From positions 1 through 64,000 of the forward strand of contig JAQYDI010000031.1 of assembly GCA_028724245.1 (NCBI GenBank): a DNA stretch of 64,000 bases. Direction: 5' to 3'. Under the pieces are notes generated by a model. It did not search any database, was not told where the DNA came from, and saw nothing but the letters and a program-made list of their open reading frames with translations. Position 1 is the first letter of the stretch, and each line of letters opens with the position of its first letter. The position numbers and the translations under genes are program-made. The DNA comes from Lachnospiraceae bacterium (GTDB lineage Bacteria > Bacillota > Clostridia > Lachnospirales > Lachnospiraceae). This document shows positions 46,240-56,656 of this stretch, one piece after another.

Positions 46240-47505
46240 CTAAACATGATAGTGCTGTTCCACCACCCGACCGGTTGATGGATAAATCTCTCCAAATCCC
46301 AGATCCTCCACGCGCACAACCATGGAATCCATATCGGAAAATGCAACGGAAAGCCTGATTTTTGTTCGTTCCCTTCCGTCACACATAAAAGCCGTAAGAT
46401 CCAGAGGCAGACTGCGGCTTTCCTGAGCTCCTGCATTTCTCACAAACAGATTCAGACTGCTCTGGCCGATCAGATTCAGGTCAACGGATGTTCTGGCTTC
46501 ATAACAGCTTGTCCCGGCCCGGACAAGAACCATCTGTTCATTTTCTCCATGTTCATCAACAAAGATGCTGACAGTTGTACTGACTCTTCCTTCACAGATG
46601 CAGCGGTAAGGAAAGTTCCGGTGATCATCCGCAATATGATATGCCGCAAAAGCAGCTCCCATTCCATATAAAGCCTCCACCTGATAAACTTTTCTGCTTT
46701 TCTGTGATGAAATACTCAAAATAAACTGTCTGGCCCATGATACATCTTCAAAACCTTCTCCGCAAAGCATGACACTGCTGATGATCTTACCTGACATCTT
46801 TTTCTCTGCCAGACCTGCAAACCATCTGTCCGCCGCATTTTGGGCCTCTTCCTCATATCTGAGCTGAAGAACAGAAGGTGCACCTTTGATCTCTTCCATA
46901 TGAGACTGAGCAGTAACCGGCCGCAGTCCCTTGATCTGACTGACTTCGTAGCAGTACAGTCCCTTCTGACCGTAATCAAACAGCAGGCTGACATTGCTCC
47001 ATATTTCACGTTTCTGGCTCATCAGATAATACATAAAACATTCCTGCCTGTTCAGAATATGAATATTCATCGGGTCTATTCCCAGTCCGCTGCAGAGCCT
47101 GCTGATTTTCTCAGCATCCCTGATTTCTGCCTTCTCCATGCAGACTGCAAGGCTTTCAATCTGTTCTGTACCGGAGCGCCTCATCGCCTCTTTCAGTATA
47201 TAATTCATATACTCCCGGAACATATCCTCATCTGTATAACATGATCCATTTATCTTCAGACACTGACCGCTCTGAAACAGCGTGATCAGGCGGTTCAATA
47301 CGATGCATCCTTCTTTTCCCTGCTTTTTTTCCGCTTCTGCGCCCGCATACCATCTGTTATGTCCGGTATCAAAACACAGATAGGACGGAATCCTGTATTC
47401 ACCTGTCTGATCCTGCAGTTTCTGGACTTTCCTGTCAGCAGGATTCAGCCATGCCATACTGCATCCGGAATCATCCAGTTCAATCCCAAGATATAATCTT
47501 TCCAT
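46240..47505 (-). CDS. Divergent Hsp70/actin-fold-like protein (possibly DUF5716 family)
   Basis: LYLGIELDDSGCSMAW (phosphate-1-like), VSLLFDYGQKGLYCYEVSQIKG (phosphate-2-like), SSVMLCGEGFEDVSWARQFI (adenosine-motif-like). Confidence 0.65.
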   Translation of the reverse strand: MERLYLGIELDDSGCSMAWLNPADRKVQKLQDQTGEYRIPSYLCFDTGHNRWYAGAEAEKKQGKEGCIVLNRLITLFQSGQCLKINGSCYTDEDMFREYMNYILKEAMRRSGTEQIESLAVCMEKAEIRDAEKISRLCSGLGIDPMNIHILNRQECFMYYLMSQKREIWSNVSLLFDYGQKGLYCYEVSQIKGLRPVTAQSHMEEIKGAPSVLQLRYEEEAQNAADRWFAGLAEKKMSGKIISSVMLCGEGFEDVSWARQFILSISSQKSRKVYQVEALYGMGAAFAAYHIADDHRNFPYRCICEGRVSTTVSIFVDEHGENEQMVLVRAGTSCYEARTSVDLNLIGQSSLNLFVRNAGAQESRSLPLDLTAFMCDGRERTKIRLSVAFSDMDSMVVRVEDLGFGEIYPSTGRVVEQHYHV

Positions 47506-47586
47506 TTTCTCCTATCAACTCTCCAAATAGATTTCTCACTATACTAACAAATCACTGCTGCAGAACAGCGGTACCGTCATCTCCCG

Positions 47587-50500
47587 TTAATGAACAGCTT
47601 CATTCTTTCCAACAGAGTCAATCATCCTCAGCATCATATCATAATTTCTCATCTGTTCTGACACCGGTTCGCCATTATGCAGACGAACCGCAATCTCCTG
47701 CAGCCTCCGGTATCGGTCATTCCCTGAAGCAGATTGCGGCATATAAGTCCAGTCTTCCATAATCTGCCACTCTGTCACCTGTTTCCCGCAATGAAAACGG
47801 TAACATACTTTTTCTCCGGCAAACACAACGATCTCTGCGGAATACAGACAGTCATATACCTGACGGGTCTGCACCCGATACCTGGTCTGCGGTTCTTCAT
47901 CAACGTAATATTCTGCCCACAAATCTTCCTGATTTTTGGAAACCCTTTCAAAAAGATCCTCATGAAATGCTCCGGCAGCTGAAAGATTCACCTGAATAAC
48001 AGGAACGGCTGCCATGCCGTACTGCGCCGCCGCCCTCTGCACAAAATCCAGATACAGTCCCATATCCAGCATATTACCGCACATCTTTTCCAGAACAATA
48101 CGCTCTGTATCATGATCCATCCCAACCTCCTGATCATACTTCAGACAGGCCAGCTGACATGGTACTGTAAGGCTGGAAATATTGCCTGAATGGATCACCA
48201 TACTCTGCAGTGCAGCCATAACATCAGCTTCCATATCACAGCTTTCACATAAATACGCATGACAGATCCGGTTGACTGCCGCCTGAATCAACAGCTTTGC
48301 CGGTTCCCGGTTGACAACAGTAACAAACAGTTCCTGAATCATATCCATATCCGCTCCAGCCTCCATCAACAGGCGCAGAAGCAGCTTCTGTTCCAGTTCC
48401 TCACAGGTAAGTTTTTTTTCCAGACAGGCTCTGTACAGACTTACAAGCAGTTCTTTTTTTCCCTGACAGTTCCGTGACAGATACTGCAACAGAATATCCT
48501 CCAGAATTCCTTTATAAAACAGATAGATCAGGAGATTTATCAATTCCGTGTTAGTTTCATTCTCCGGATACTGTACAAGCGCTTCCGCCAGTTCCAGAAG
48601 CAGATTGTCATCTACAGAATCCTGCGACAGACCTGACAAAAATCCGGCTGCTTCCGTATAATACTTTTTACGAATCAGAATTTCCGTAAAAACTGCCATC
48701 TGCTCTCTGTCCATCAGTTCCAAATATCTGCATACTGCCTGAATATCCGAATTCTCAAAACAGCTTCCTTTTTTATCAGATAAAACAAAATCAAGCAGAC
48801 CTTTCCGGAAATCATCATCCAGAGAATCATCTTTCAGATACTGCATGCAAAGCCGGAAATCACACCGGTCATATTCCTTCTCTACAATATGGGCATGTGT
48901 CTGCAGCAGTAACAGCATCTCATCATCCGGGCAGAGTTTTTCACAGCATTCCATCAACTCCCTGTCCTGCATCAGGGGATAGACTTTCAGGCTGACCCCG
49001 TTGATTCTTATTCCCTGACGATTCTGTAAATGAAATCTGCCGTTTCCGCCAGGAACACACAGACAGGTTTTTCCATTCATAAACACCCCTGTCTGCGGTT
49101 CTTTAAAAATTCCGCTTTCAAAAACAACCTGATATCCATCCGGAACCTGTGCTTTTACCTGTACCAGATACAGCATGGGAACCAGCGCACAGGCCAGTTC
49201 TTCATCAATATTATCCGGTGAAATGATTTCTCCTGCAAGAAGAGCCAGATCTTCACTCCAACAGCTGTGCATGATCTGTCTTTTCACAAATTCCTGCATC
49301 CCGTAAGTATAATGATCATAAATCTGAGAATCTTCCGTATAAAACTGCAGTACATTCAGCAAAAGCCTCGTATAAATCTGCGGATTCACAAAATCATCCA
49401 ATGCAAAATACAGCAGAACCTCACGATTTACAGGTTTTTCATATCCTGAAGGAAGGGTATACATGTAATAATCAAACAGTCTGGCTATTTTCATCCCCTC
49501 TTCCACTGCTTTTTCATAGTATGGAAATGCAGTGCTGCCTTTCTGATTTGACCGGATCATTACAGTACATAACGTTGACAGCATATCTCTGGACGGATAC
49601 TTATCATACAGTTTTTTATACATGCTGCATATATACGGTGTATACAGCTCCGGTCTGCACAGAGATGCACATTCCGCTGTTTTTGCAGAAATGATATGAT
49701 TTTTTATGCCTGCATACAGGCAGTGTCCTGCCCATCCGTCAATTCCGGTATCCAGAAATCGTTCCACCTGAGGATTTTCCAGAAGAAAAGCGCCGTAAAC
49801 AAACAGATATGGACTCGCGTTGCCGCGCTGATACAAACGTCCCAATTCTTCCCACAAACCAACCGGTTCTGTATCTGCCAGCTGCAGGCAATCACCGCAC
49901 AGAAGAAGAACCAGATCCGCATCTTTCGGTTCCCTGTCCATGGCATTCTGAATATAACTTCCCAGCTGCTGCTTTCTGACTGCCGCTTCCCGCATCTGAC
50001 GCTGATACAGTGCGATTCCATACTGCAGGTTCAAAAGCATGCAGTACTCGATACAATGTTCTTTTTTAGCTGCAGTAACCACATTGCGGATTCTGCTTTC
50101 CAGTTTTGAAGCATAGGATACATTGCCGTCAGCCAGTGCGGCAAAAGCTTCATATATTTTATACCGGACACAATCCGGCCTCAGACGGGCAAGAAGCTGA
50201 ATTCCGGAAGTAATCTGTTCCAGAAGCTCCTGCTGCTTTTCCTGCTGCCTGTCCTGATGTAAAAGGAGCAGTCTTTCCAGGTTCAATTTTGTGATACGAA
50301 GTCTTTCCGTTTTTTCTCTGCGGATATTTTCCGGAAGTTTTTTCCGTGCCGTTTTATGGCTTTCTTCGCACTGCACAGTCTGAGTTCTGCCGCTGATTTC
50401 ATCACCAGAACCCTTTTTCTTTCCTGTTGACCTGAAATGCAGCGGGATTACATATTCACCGCCGTTCCAGCACAACAGTATCCCATCTGTGCTCCATTCT

Positions 50501-50775
50501 TCCTGAACCGGAACCCGTCCCGGTACCAATTCATAATGTAATGTCGTATTCCCCTGAAAACTGCTTTCCTTCATAATCAAGGCCGGATGAAGCGACTGTA
50601 CTGTGCCGGTCAGTTCTGCCTCATTCCTGCTGTAAACAGCAATGGAACCGCTGTGTCTTCCGGTTCCGTCCCAGACAATCTCTTCTTTGTCCACACTGAT
50701 AACCGCCTGTGCATATACATGCTCCAGATTCCCTGCGGCCATCTGCTCCAGCACTGTTTTAAAAGCAACTGTCAT
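47587..50775 (-). CDS. Large 1062-aa helical-repeat protein of unknown function (possibly DUF5717 family)
   Basis: Single ORF overlapping the rarA stop (ATGA); N-terminal beta-like segment then a long alpha-helical, Leu/Cys-rich body. Confidence 0.7.
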   Translation of the reverse strand: MTVAFKTVLEQMAAGNLEHVYAQAVISVDKEEIVWDGTGRHSGSIAVYSRNEAELTGTVQSLHPALIMKESSFQGNTTLHYELVPGRVPVQEEWSTDGILLCWNGGEYVIPLHFRSTGKKKGSGDEISGRTQTVQCEESHKTARKKLPENIRREKTERLRITKLNLERLLLLHQDRQQEKQQELLEQITSGIQLLARLRPDCVRYKIYEAFAALADGNVSYASKLESRIRNVVTAAKKEHCIEYCMLLNLQYGIALYQRQMREAAVRKQQLGSYIQNAMDREPKDADLVLLLCGDCLQLADTEPVGLWEELGRLYQRGNASPYLFVYGAFLLENPQVERFLDTGIDGWAGHCLYAGIKNHIISAKTAECASLCRPELYTPYICSMYKKLYDKYPSRDMLSTLCTVMIRSNQKGSTAFPYYEKAVEEGMKIARLFDYYMYTLPSGYEKPVNREVLLYFALDDFVNPQIYTRLLLNVLQFYTEDSQIYDHYTYGMQEFVKRQIMHSCWSEDLALLAGEIISPDNIDEELACALVPMLYLVQVKAQVPDGYQVVFESGIFKEPQTGVFMNGKTCLCVPGGNGRFHLQNRQGIRINGVSLKVYPLMQDRELMECCEKLCPDDEMLLLLQTHAHIVEKEYDRCDFRLCMQYLKDDSLDDDFRKGLLDFVLSDKKGSCFENSDIQAVCRYLELMDREQMAVFTEILIRKKYYTEAAGFLSGLSQDSVDDNLLLELAEALVQYPENETNTELINLLIYLFYKGILEDILLQYLSRNCQGKKELLVSLYRACLEKKLTCEELEQKLLLRLLMEAGADMDMIQELFVTVVNREPAKLLIQAAVNRICHAYLCESCDMEADVMAALQSMVIHSGNISSLTVPCQLACLKYDQEVGMDHDTERIVLEKMCGNMLDMGLYLDFVQRAAAQYGMAAVPVIQVNLSAAGAFHEDLFERVSKNQEDLWAEYYVDEEPQTRYRVQTRQVYDCLYSAEIVVFAGEKVCYRFHCGKQVTEWQIMEDWTYMPQSASGNDRYRRLQEIAVRLHNGEPVSEQMRNYDMMLRMIDSVGKNEAVH

Positions 50776-52121
50776 GTTTCATCCTCTGCATTTCTGTTTT
50801 TCAAATATTCCATGCGCTCCGCCATCTTCTTTTCATAACCAAGGCTGCCCGGATGATAAAAAACGGTATCCGCCAGTTCATCCGGCAGATACTGCTGTTC
50901 TACATAATGATCCGGATAGGAATGCGCATACCGATAAGTCACTCCATGTCCAAGCTGTGCAGCTCCGCTGTAATGTGCATCCTGCAGGTGAGGCGGAATC
51001 GTGGCAATTTTTCGGTTTCTTACATCTTCAAGTGCAGCATCCACTGCCATATAGGAACTGTTGCTTTTTGGTGCACAGGCAATGTATATCACTGCCTGTG
51101 CCAGTACGATCCTTGCTTCCGGCATACCCAGGCGTTCCACCGCCTGCGCCGCTGCCACCGCCAGAACAAGCGCCTGCGGATCTGCATTGCCCACATCCTC
51201 CGATGCGCAGATCATGATTCTGCGTGCGATGAAACGTATATCTTCTCCCGCCTGAAGCATTCTGGCCAGATAATAGACTGCTGCGTCGGGATCGGATCCC
51301 CGCATACTTTTGATAAAAGCCGAAATCGTATCATAATGATTGTCACCTTTTTTATCATAGCGAACAGATTTTCGCTGAATACACTCCTCGGCCACCTGCA
51401 GCGTGATGTGAATCCGGTGATTTTCATCCTGAGGTGTTGTCAGCACCGCCAGTTCAATGGCATTAAGTGCCATCCTGGCATCTCCCCCGGAAACCTCCGC
51501 AAGAAAACGACAGGCATCTTCATCCAGTACAGGTGAGAAACCCGCCATCCCCTTTTTCTCATCTGTTACCGCCCTTTTCAACAGGATCATGATGTCTTCC
51601 GGCGACAGCGGCTTCAGTTCAAATATCATTGATCTGGACAGAAGTGCCCCGTTTACTTCGAAATAAGGATTTTCTGTTGTTGCCCCGATCAGGATAATTG
51701 TTCCATCCTCTACAAAAGGAAGCAGATAGTCCTGCTGACCTTTATTGAAACGATGAATCTCATCTATAAACAGGATTGTCTTTTTCCCATACATTCCCGA
51801 CAATTCCTTTGCCTGCCTGACTACCTCTTCCATATCTTTTTTTCCGGCCGATGTAGCGTTAATCTGCTGGAAACTGGAACTTGTTGTATTGGCGATCACT
51901 CTGGCCAGAGTCGTCTTTCCCGTTCCCGGCGGGCCGTAAAAAATCAGCGAGCTGATCTTGTCTGCCTGAATTGCTCTGTACAGCAGCTTATCAGGAGCCA
52001 GTATATGTTTCTGTCCCACAACTTCGGATAGTGTCTGCGGCCTTAAACGGGAAGCAAGCGGTGCTTCACTTTCCTTCTTCTTTTCATTCATATATTCAAA
52101 TAAATCCATGATTCTCCCCAA
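50772..52121 (-). CDS. rarA: Replication-associated recombination protein A (MgsA/RarA AAA+ ATPase)
   Basis: ASRLRPQTLSEVVGQKHIL, FYGPPGTGKTTLARVIA, LFIDEIHRFNKGQQDYLLPFVEDG, LIGATTENPYFEVNGALLSR. Confidence 0.96.
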   Translation of the reverse strand: MGRIMDLFEYMNEKKKESEAPLASRLRPQTLSEVVGQKHILAPDKLLYRAIQADKISSLIFYGPPGTGKTTLARVIANTTSSSFQQINATSAGKKDMEEVVRQAKELSGMYGKKTILFIDEIHRFNKGQQDYLLPFVEDGTIILIGATTENPYFEVNGALLSRSMIFELKPLSPEDIMILLKRAVTDEKKGMAGFSPVLDEDACRFLAEVSGGDARMALNAIELAVLTTPQDENHRIHITLQVAEECIQRKSVRYDKKGDNHYDTISAFIKSMRGSDPDAAVYYLARMLQAGEDIRFIARRIMICASEDVGNADPQALVLAVAAAQAVERLGMPEARIVLAQAVIYIACAPKSNSSYMAVDAALEDVRNRKIATIPPHLQDAHYSGAAQLGHGVTYRYAHSYPDHYVEQQYLPDELADTVFYHPGSLGYEKKMAERMEYLKNRNAEDET

Positions 52122-52172
52122 CTGATAACAGTAACTGATAAATTAGTCTCTATTATAGCAGTGCGATCCGGA

Positions 52173-52985
52173 TTATTCAATCATTATCTCATCCACAGTA
52201 CAGAAACGGTATCCCCTCTCCAGAAAGATATCCGCCACTTTCAAAGCCGCTTCCACAGATGTTTCATATACATCATGAAGAAGAATGATGGAGCCGTCTT
52301 CCGTCTGCTGCAGAATGCTTTTTACTACAGCATCCGTATTCTGTACTTTCCAGTCATAGGGATCCACATCCCATAATACTGCTTCCAGGCTTGTTTCTTC
52401 CTGCAGCTTTTCATTCCAGCTTCCAAAAGGCGGCCTGATGTAACGGGCACTGATGCCCGCGGCCTGATAGATCACTTCCTGTGTTTTTCTGATCTCATCA
52501 AGCGCATCATCTTCGCTGCAGGCGGTCAGCTGTACATGAGAGTACGTGTGGTTTCCCACCTGATTCCCGTCTTCCACCATACGCTGGATCAATTCCGGAT
52601 ATTCTCCGGCACTTTTACCGATAACAAAAAAAGTGGCCCGGATTCCTCTGTCCTTCAGACCATCCAGAAGTTTTTCCGTCCAGACCGGATGCGGACCGTC
52701 GTCAAAGGTCAGTGCAACTTCCACCTGATCAGCTGCTTCCGGATCCGGATAATCAACCTCCACTACACTCTTCTGCCCCGTTTCAACAGCCGATGATCCC
52801 CCGTTTACGATCCATCCTGACAGGATGATCACCAGCACCAGCGCAAAAGCCGGTACCGGAATCCATCCTGAAAAAGCAGGCTTTCCATCTTTTTTCAAAA
52901 ATATTCCCATCAATCTGTTCTTAACAAAGAATATGTATGGACAGCTCCATGGTATACCTTTTATTCTTCGGTCAGCATTCTGCAA
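52173..52985 (-). CDS. Polysaccharide deacetylase family protein
   Basis: VALTFDDGPHPVWTEKLLDGL, GNHTYSHVQL, RPPFGSWNEKL, ILLHDV. A start at 52910 is also possible. Confidence 0.92.
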   Translation of the reverse strand: MQNADRRIKGIPWSCPYIFFVKNRLMGIFLKKDGKPAFSGWIPVPAFALVLVIILSGWIVNGGSSAVETGQKSVVEVDYPDPEAADQVEVALTFDDGPHPVWTEKLLDGLKDRGIRATFFVIGKSAGEYPELIQRMVEDGNQVGNHTYSHVQLTACSEDDALDEIRKTQEVIYQAAGISARYIRPPFGSWNEKLQEETSLEAVLWDVDPYDWKVQNTDAVVKSILQQTEDGSIILLHDVYETSVEAALKVADIFLERGYRFCTVDEIMIE

Positions 52986-53346
52986 TCACTGCATATTTGC
53001 GGCAGCTGACCTGTGCCTCTCCTCCGCCGGGCAATGTAAAATATGATATCACTTCAATATCCATAATACCTTTTTCCAGATTCACTTCGTACGATGTGAT
53101 ATCAAATTCCGCATCCGCCCCAAGTATCAGAAACAGTTCTCCCAGAAAATCAGCATACAGTTCCCGGTCATCTGCAATGGAATATTCTCTGCTGATTCCT
53201 GCGGCAGTCAGACTGTGGCGCATGGACATCTCCATGGCCATCTCCAGTTCCTCCCGATGCAGCTGTCTGCTCTCCATACAATACACACATCGAATCCCCC
53301 CAAGCAGAATACAGATAAATATAAATGCCCACGCAATCTGCCTCAT
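52972..53346 (-). CDS. Small protein with N-terminal TM, pseudopilin-like architecture
   Basis: MRQIAWAFIFICILLGGIRCVYCMESRQLHREELEMAMEM...; ATGA overlap with the upstream ORF (53343). Confidence 0.55.
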   Translation of the reverse strand: MRQIAWAFIFICILLGGIRCVYCMESRQLHREELEMAMEMSMRHSLTAAGISREYSIADDRELYADFLGELFLILGADAEFDITSYEVNLEKGIMDIEVISYFTLPGGGEAQVSCRKYAVIAEC

Positions 53347-54638
53347 ACCAGTCCTTTCCTGATCAGTTCCCGGTTCAGCAGCGTACCTGCAAAACCGCAT
53401 TTCTCCACGAGTTTCCTGATCTGTTCAATCTGTTCTCTTCCATACCGGATCTTTCCGTCTGTTCCTCCGTCTTTTTCATCTTCCTGCGGCGTCCTGAACT
53501 CCACCCGGTACCTTTTCTCTTTCCAGACTGCATAAAGTTCTGTATCTTTTTTCAGAACCAGGCTGCTCCCGGATTCATAAAGCTTCAGTTTCCGCACCTC
53601 TTCTTCTCCTGCGTCAGCAGACAGAACTTCCATTTTTTCCCGGCTCCAGCCCAGAAAAATATACTGATCACTGTTCATCCCCGGCAATTCATATGTCTGA
53701 TCTGACCACAGCGCATACAAAGATATCACCCCGTTATGCTCATCTGTGAGATTTTTCACCTCTGCGCCGCCACTGTATGTTACCGGTCCTTTTTTTGTCA
53801 GCCCCCAGCCCCGGAAACTGCTTTTCAGCATCGTATGGACCGGCTGCAGTTTTTCCCCTTTCCAGAGAACTTCCCCCGGATCCAGAGTTACGGTAATGAT
53901 CTTTGAAAATCTGCAGGTTTCCAGCTTTCCGGCTTTTCCGTAAATAAATTTCTGCTTCTCCATGGTTCCCAAAGCCGCCGGATCATTTTTATGATAAGAT
54001 ATATACCATACAGAAGGCTGAAAAACCGTCAGCTGAATACCATAATAATTTTTCAGTGCTTCTCTGGTACTTTGTGACCATGATGCCGCTTTCAGGATCT
54101 GACCCAGATTCCGGTACACCGTACCCGTAAAATCTGCCTGACCGTTATCCAGTTCCGTTATCATCCCCTGGTCTTTTCCATTCATAACAAGGCAAAGATA
54201 AAAATCAATCTGAAAACGGATCCTGTGATTATACATCATACGCCCGAAGTCCGTACCGGGGTATCTGCTCTGAAGCCGCTTGAAAATCCGGTCATAGGAA
54301 ATCTGGTACAGACTGTAATAATATCCGTTTTTCTTCACATAGCTGATTCTCCTGCAGCTTCCGGAACCGGATCCGTCATCCAGAGCAATATCAATCACAT
54401 ATTGTTTTCCTCCATCTATCTGCATTGTAAATTTCTGTCCGGAAACTCCATACCGGATTCCCTGCGGATCTCCCGCTTTTCCCCGGGATGAATAATAAAA
54501 AGCCCCATCAGCAAAAATAATCTGACCACTCCCATAAGTATCATAAAATGCATCTGCATCCCTGAAAGTCCGTCCGGAAGCAGAAGCAGATATATGCGGC
54601 ATCAGGAACAGCAATATGCCCATTCCCAGTAAAATCAT
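53343..54638 (-). CDS. Secreted/surface protein with InlB-B-repeat-like C-terminal segments
   Basis: N-term signal; FRGWGLTKKGPVTYSGGAEVKNL..ISLYALW, YIFLGWSREK...LKKDTELYAVWKEK. Confidence 0.7.
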   Translation of the reverse strand: MILLGMGILLFLMPHISASASGRTFRDADAFYDTYGSGQIIFADGAFYYSSRGKAGDPQGIRYGVSGQKFTMQIDGGKQYVIDIALDDGSGSGSCRRISYVKKNGYYYSLYQISYDRIFKRLQSRYPGTDFGRMMYNHRIRFQIDFYLCLVMNGKDQGMITELDNGQADFTGTVYRNLGQILKAASWSQSTREALKNYYGIQLTVFQPSVWYISYHKNDPAALGTMEKQKFIYGKAGKLETCRFSKIITVTLDPGEVLWKGEKLQPVHTMLKSSFRGWGLTKKGPVTYSGGAEVKNLTDEHNGVISLYALWSDQTYELPGMNSDQYIFLGWSREKMEVLSADAGEEEVRKLKLYESGSSLVLKKDTELYAVWKEKRYRVEFRTPQEDEKDGGTDGKIRYGREQIEQIRKLVEKCGFAGTLLNRELIRKGLV

Positions 54639-54646
54639 TCTATCTG

Positions 54647-54982
54647 CTATCTGGCGTATCCCTGAATCACTCCTTCCTGCATACTGTCTTCTCCCATACC
54701 CGGAACTTTCAGCTGATAATACAGACTGAGCAAAATACAGTGCTCTCCCTGAGGAACATCAATCTCTGTGCATTCCAGGCGATATCCTCCGGAAGCGGCC
54801 TCTTCTCTGCACTTTCTGATAACTTTTTCATCCATCTGGCTGCACTCAATCTGATCTGCCAGCTTGTGGAAACAGGTCCGTGCCTGCAGAATATACAGAT
54901 TGGAAGAAATCATCTGCGCCAGCATCATGCAGCCCACACACAAAAGAATAGTCTGAATCATCGTCTCAATTCCGATCTTCAT
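54647..54982 (-). CDS. TadE/TadF-like small protein
   Basis: MKIGIETMIQTILLCVGCMMLAQMISSNLYILQARTCFHKLADQIE: N-term TM with pilin-like continuation; embedded in the Tad-like locus. Confidence 0.55.
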   Translation of the reverse strand: MKIGIETMIQTILLCVGCMMLAQMISSNLYILQARTCFHKLADQIECSQMDEKVIRKCREEAASGGYRLECTEIDVPQGEHCILLSLYYQLKVPGMGEDSMQEGVIQGYAR

Positions 54983-55263
54983 AACTGTCCCTCCGAATTC
55001 CTGCAGAAATCATCCGGATCATCCCATATTACCGCAGTTTCCATACCTCTTCTGTAAATCCCGTCATTATATGGCTGCCCGCCGATTCCTGCTTTTTCCT
55101 GTACTGTCATATAACGCATATACTGCCGGCTCAGAGTCATATCGACCATCCTGTCTGCCATATAAACACTTCCTGCTGCCAGTATCAGACACGCTGCAAA
55201 CAATGCCAGCACCGTTATCCCCCACTCCTTTCCAAATCTGCTCATTCTTTCTCTTGTTTTCAT
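54979..55263 (-). CDS. TadE-like small protein
   Basis: MKTRERMSRFGKEWGITVLALFAACLILAAGSVYMADRMVD; ATGA overlaps on both sides; trimmed from ORF start 55338. Confidence 0.5.
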   Translation of the reverse strand: MKTRERMSRFGKEWGITVLALFAACLILAAGSVYMADRMVDMTLSRQYMRYMTVQEKAGIGGQPYNDGIYRRGMETAVIWDDPDDFCRNSEGQL

Positions 55264-55367
55264 AATGCTCCTGCCAAACTGTAAAACTTTTCCATTACAC
55301 AAAACAGAATTCTGCCGATTGCAATCAAAATCAGGCATCCTCCCAGTTCTTCCATCATAACTTTCAT
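55260..55367 (-). CDS. 35-aa membrane microprotein in the Tad-like locus
   Basis: MKVMMEELGGCLILIAIGRILFCVMEKFYSLAGAL; starts in an ATGA overlap with the TadC-like stop. Confidence 0.45.
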   Translation of the reverse strand: MKVMMEELGGCLILIAIGRILFCVMEKFYSLAGAL

Positions 55368-56656
55368 AACCGATACATTTCTCCCAGAAATGAGAACAGC
55401 ATCAGGCTCAGGTTCACAACCAGAACGATGACTGAAACCAGCATGGGAAGCGCAGCCATCATACCCATCCATGACAGAACCGAATCCGTTTTCATTTCAA
55501 ATGCAGCATCCGCAAGGTGCCTGTTCTGATCCAGCATGGCATAAATCTGTTCCTGAATCTCATCTTTCCCCATGTCATTGATTGCATAAAGCTGAAGCAT
55601 AACTGCATGGATTTCAGGAAGATTAAATCCCTTCAGAAACTCCAGATAAGGCTGAATGGAAACCGGATCCTCCTGCTGCATCTTTATCAGCTGATACAAA
55701 GGGCGCACCAGCACCTCCGGCGCATCATCCAGAGAATGAGAAACTGCAGTCTGAACATTCTCCGTCTGAAGGCGCAGTATCATATCAAACATCCATTCAG
55801 GAAAATGTATATTGATTTCCTGTTCCAGCCTGTGCACAGTCTTCCAATACCGTATGCCATGCACGGGAGACTCAAGATTCCTGTACAGCTTCTCCATCTG
55901 CCTGCTCTCACATCCGGCTTTGCGGCAATCTGACGGCAATCCTGCTTTCTCCAGACCGGTTCCTGCCGACATGGTAGAAAATCCGATGTACAGCATCTGA
56001 AACACAACCAGCCCCGTACCTGTACATACCTGATATGCCATCCTGTCTGCAACTCCTGATGCTGCCGGCATCATGCGTACAACTGCCGCACAGATCAGAC
56101 AGGACAGAATGATCGCCAGCACCAGACGGCTCTGAATACCCTTCTTACGTCCGACAAAAGTCTTCTGATTCTTTTTCCAGTCACGCAGCTGGTGCAGAAG
56201 AAGCTCCAGCGCCAGTGCACAATCACCGCCCTGCTCCTCAACACGGATCAGAAATACATGAAGCACATGCATAAGATGATGACCGTACTGTGCTTCTACA
56301 TGTGAAAAAGCCTGCCGAAACAGATTATCCTCTTCAAAATCACCTTCCAGTTTTCCAAGTGCTTCCGTAATACGCTTTTTCAGATTGCCTTCTGTAACAT
56401 ATGAAACATCACGCAAAGCCGCAGGAATCTTATGGTGCCGCCGGAAACTGTATATCAGCTGCTCCATATAAAAAGCACTGTCTTCCAGCTTTCTTTTCTG
56501 CTCTTCTTCCTTATTTCTGCGCCGGATCAAAAGCGGAACCATACCGGCAGAACAGACTCCGACAATCATCACAACAGGAAGCTTCAAACCACACAAATAT
56601 GCAGTCACTATAAAGAAAAGCGGCATCCTCCCTGTTAAAATATAATTATTTCTCAT
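55364..56656 (-). CDS. TadB/TadC-like type II secretion F-domain membrane protein
   Basis: N-terminal TMs, AFYMEQLIYSFRRHHKIPAALRDVS, GGDCALALELLLHQLRDWK, C-terminal TM MAALPMLVSVIVLVVNLSLMLFS; next to the CpaF-like ATPase. Confidence 0.65.
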   Translation of the reverse strand: MRNNYILTGRMPLFFIVTAYLCGLKLPVVMIVGVCSAGMVPLLIRRRNKEEEQKRKLEDSAFYMEQLIYSFRRHHKIPAALRDVSYVTEGNLKKRITEALGKLEGDFEEDNLFRQAFSHVEAQYGHHLMHVLHVFLIRVEEQGGDCALALELLLHQLRDWKKNQKTFVGRKKGIQSRLVLAIILSCLICAAVVRMMPAASGVADRMAYQVCTGTGLVVFQMLYIGFSTMSAGTGLEKAGLPSDCRKAGCESRQMEKLYRNLESPVHGIRYWKTVHRLEQEINIHFPEWMFDMILRLQTENVQTAVSHSLDDAPEVLVRPLYQLIKMQQEDPVSIQPYLEFLKGFNLPEIHAVMLQLYAINDMGKDEIQEQIYAMLDQNRHLADAAFEMKTDSVLSWMGMMAALPMLVSVIVLVVNLSLMLFSFLGEMYRL

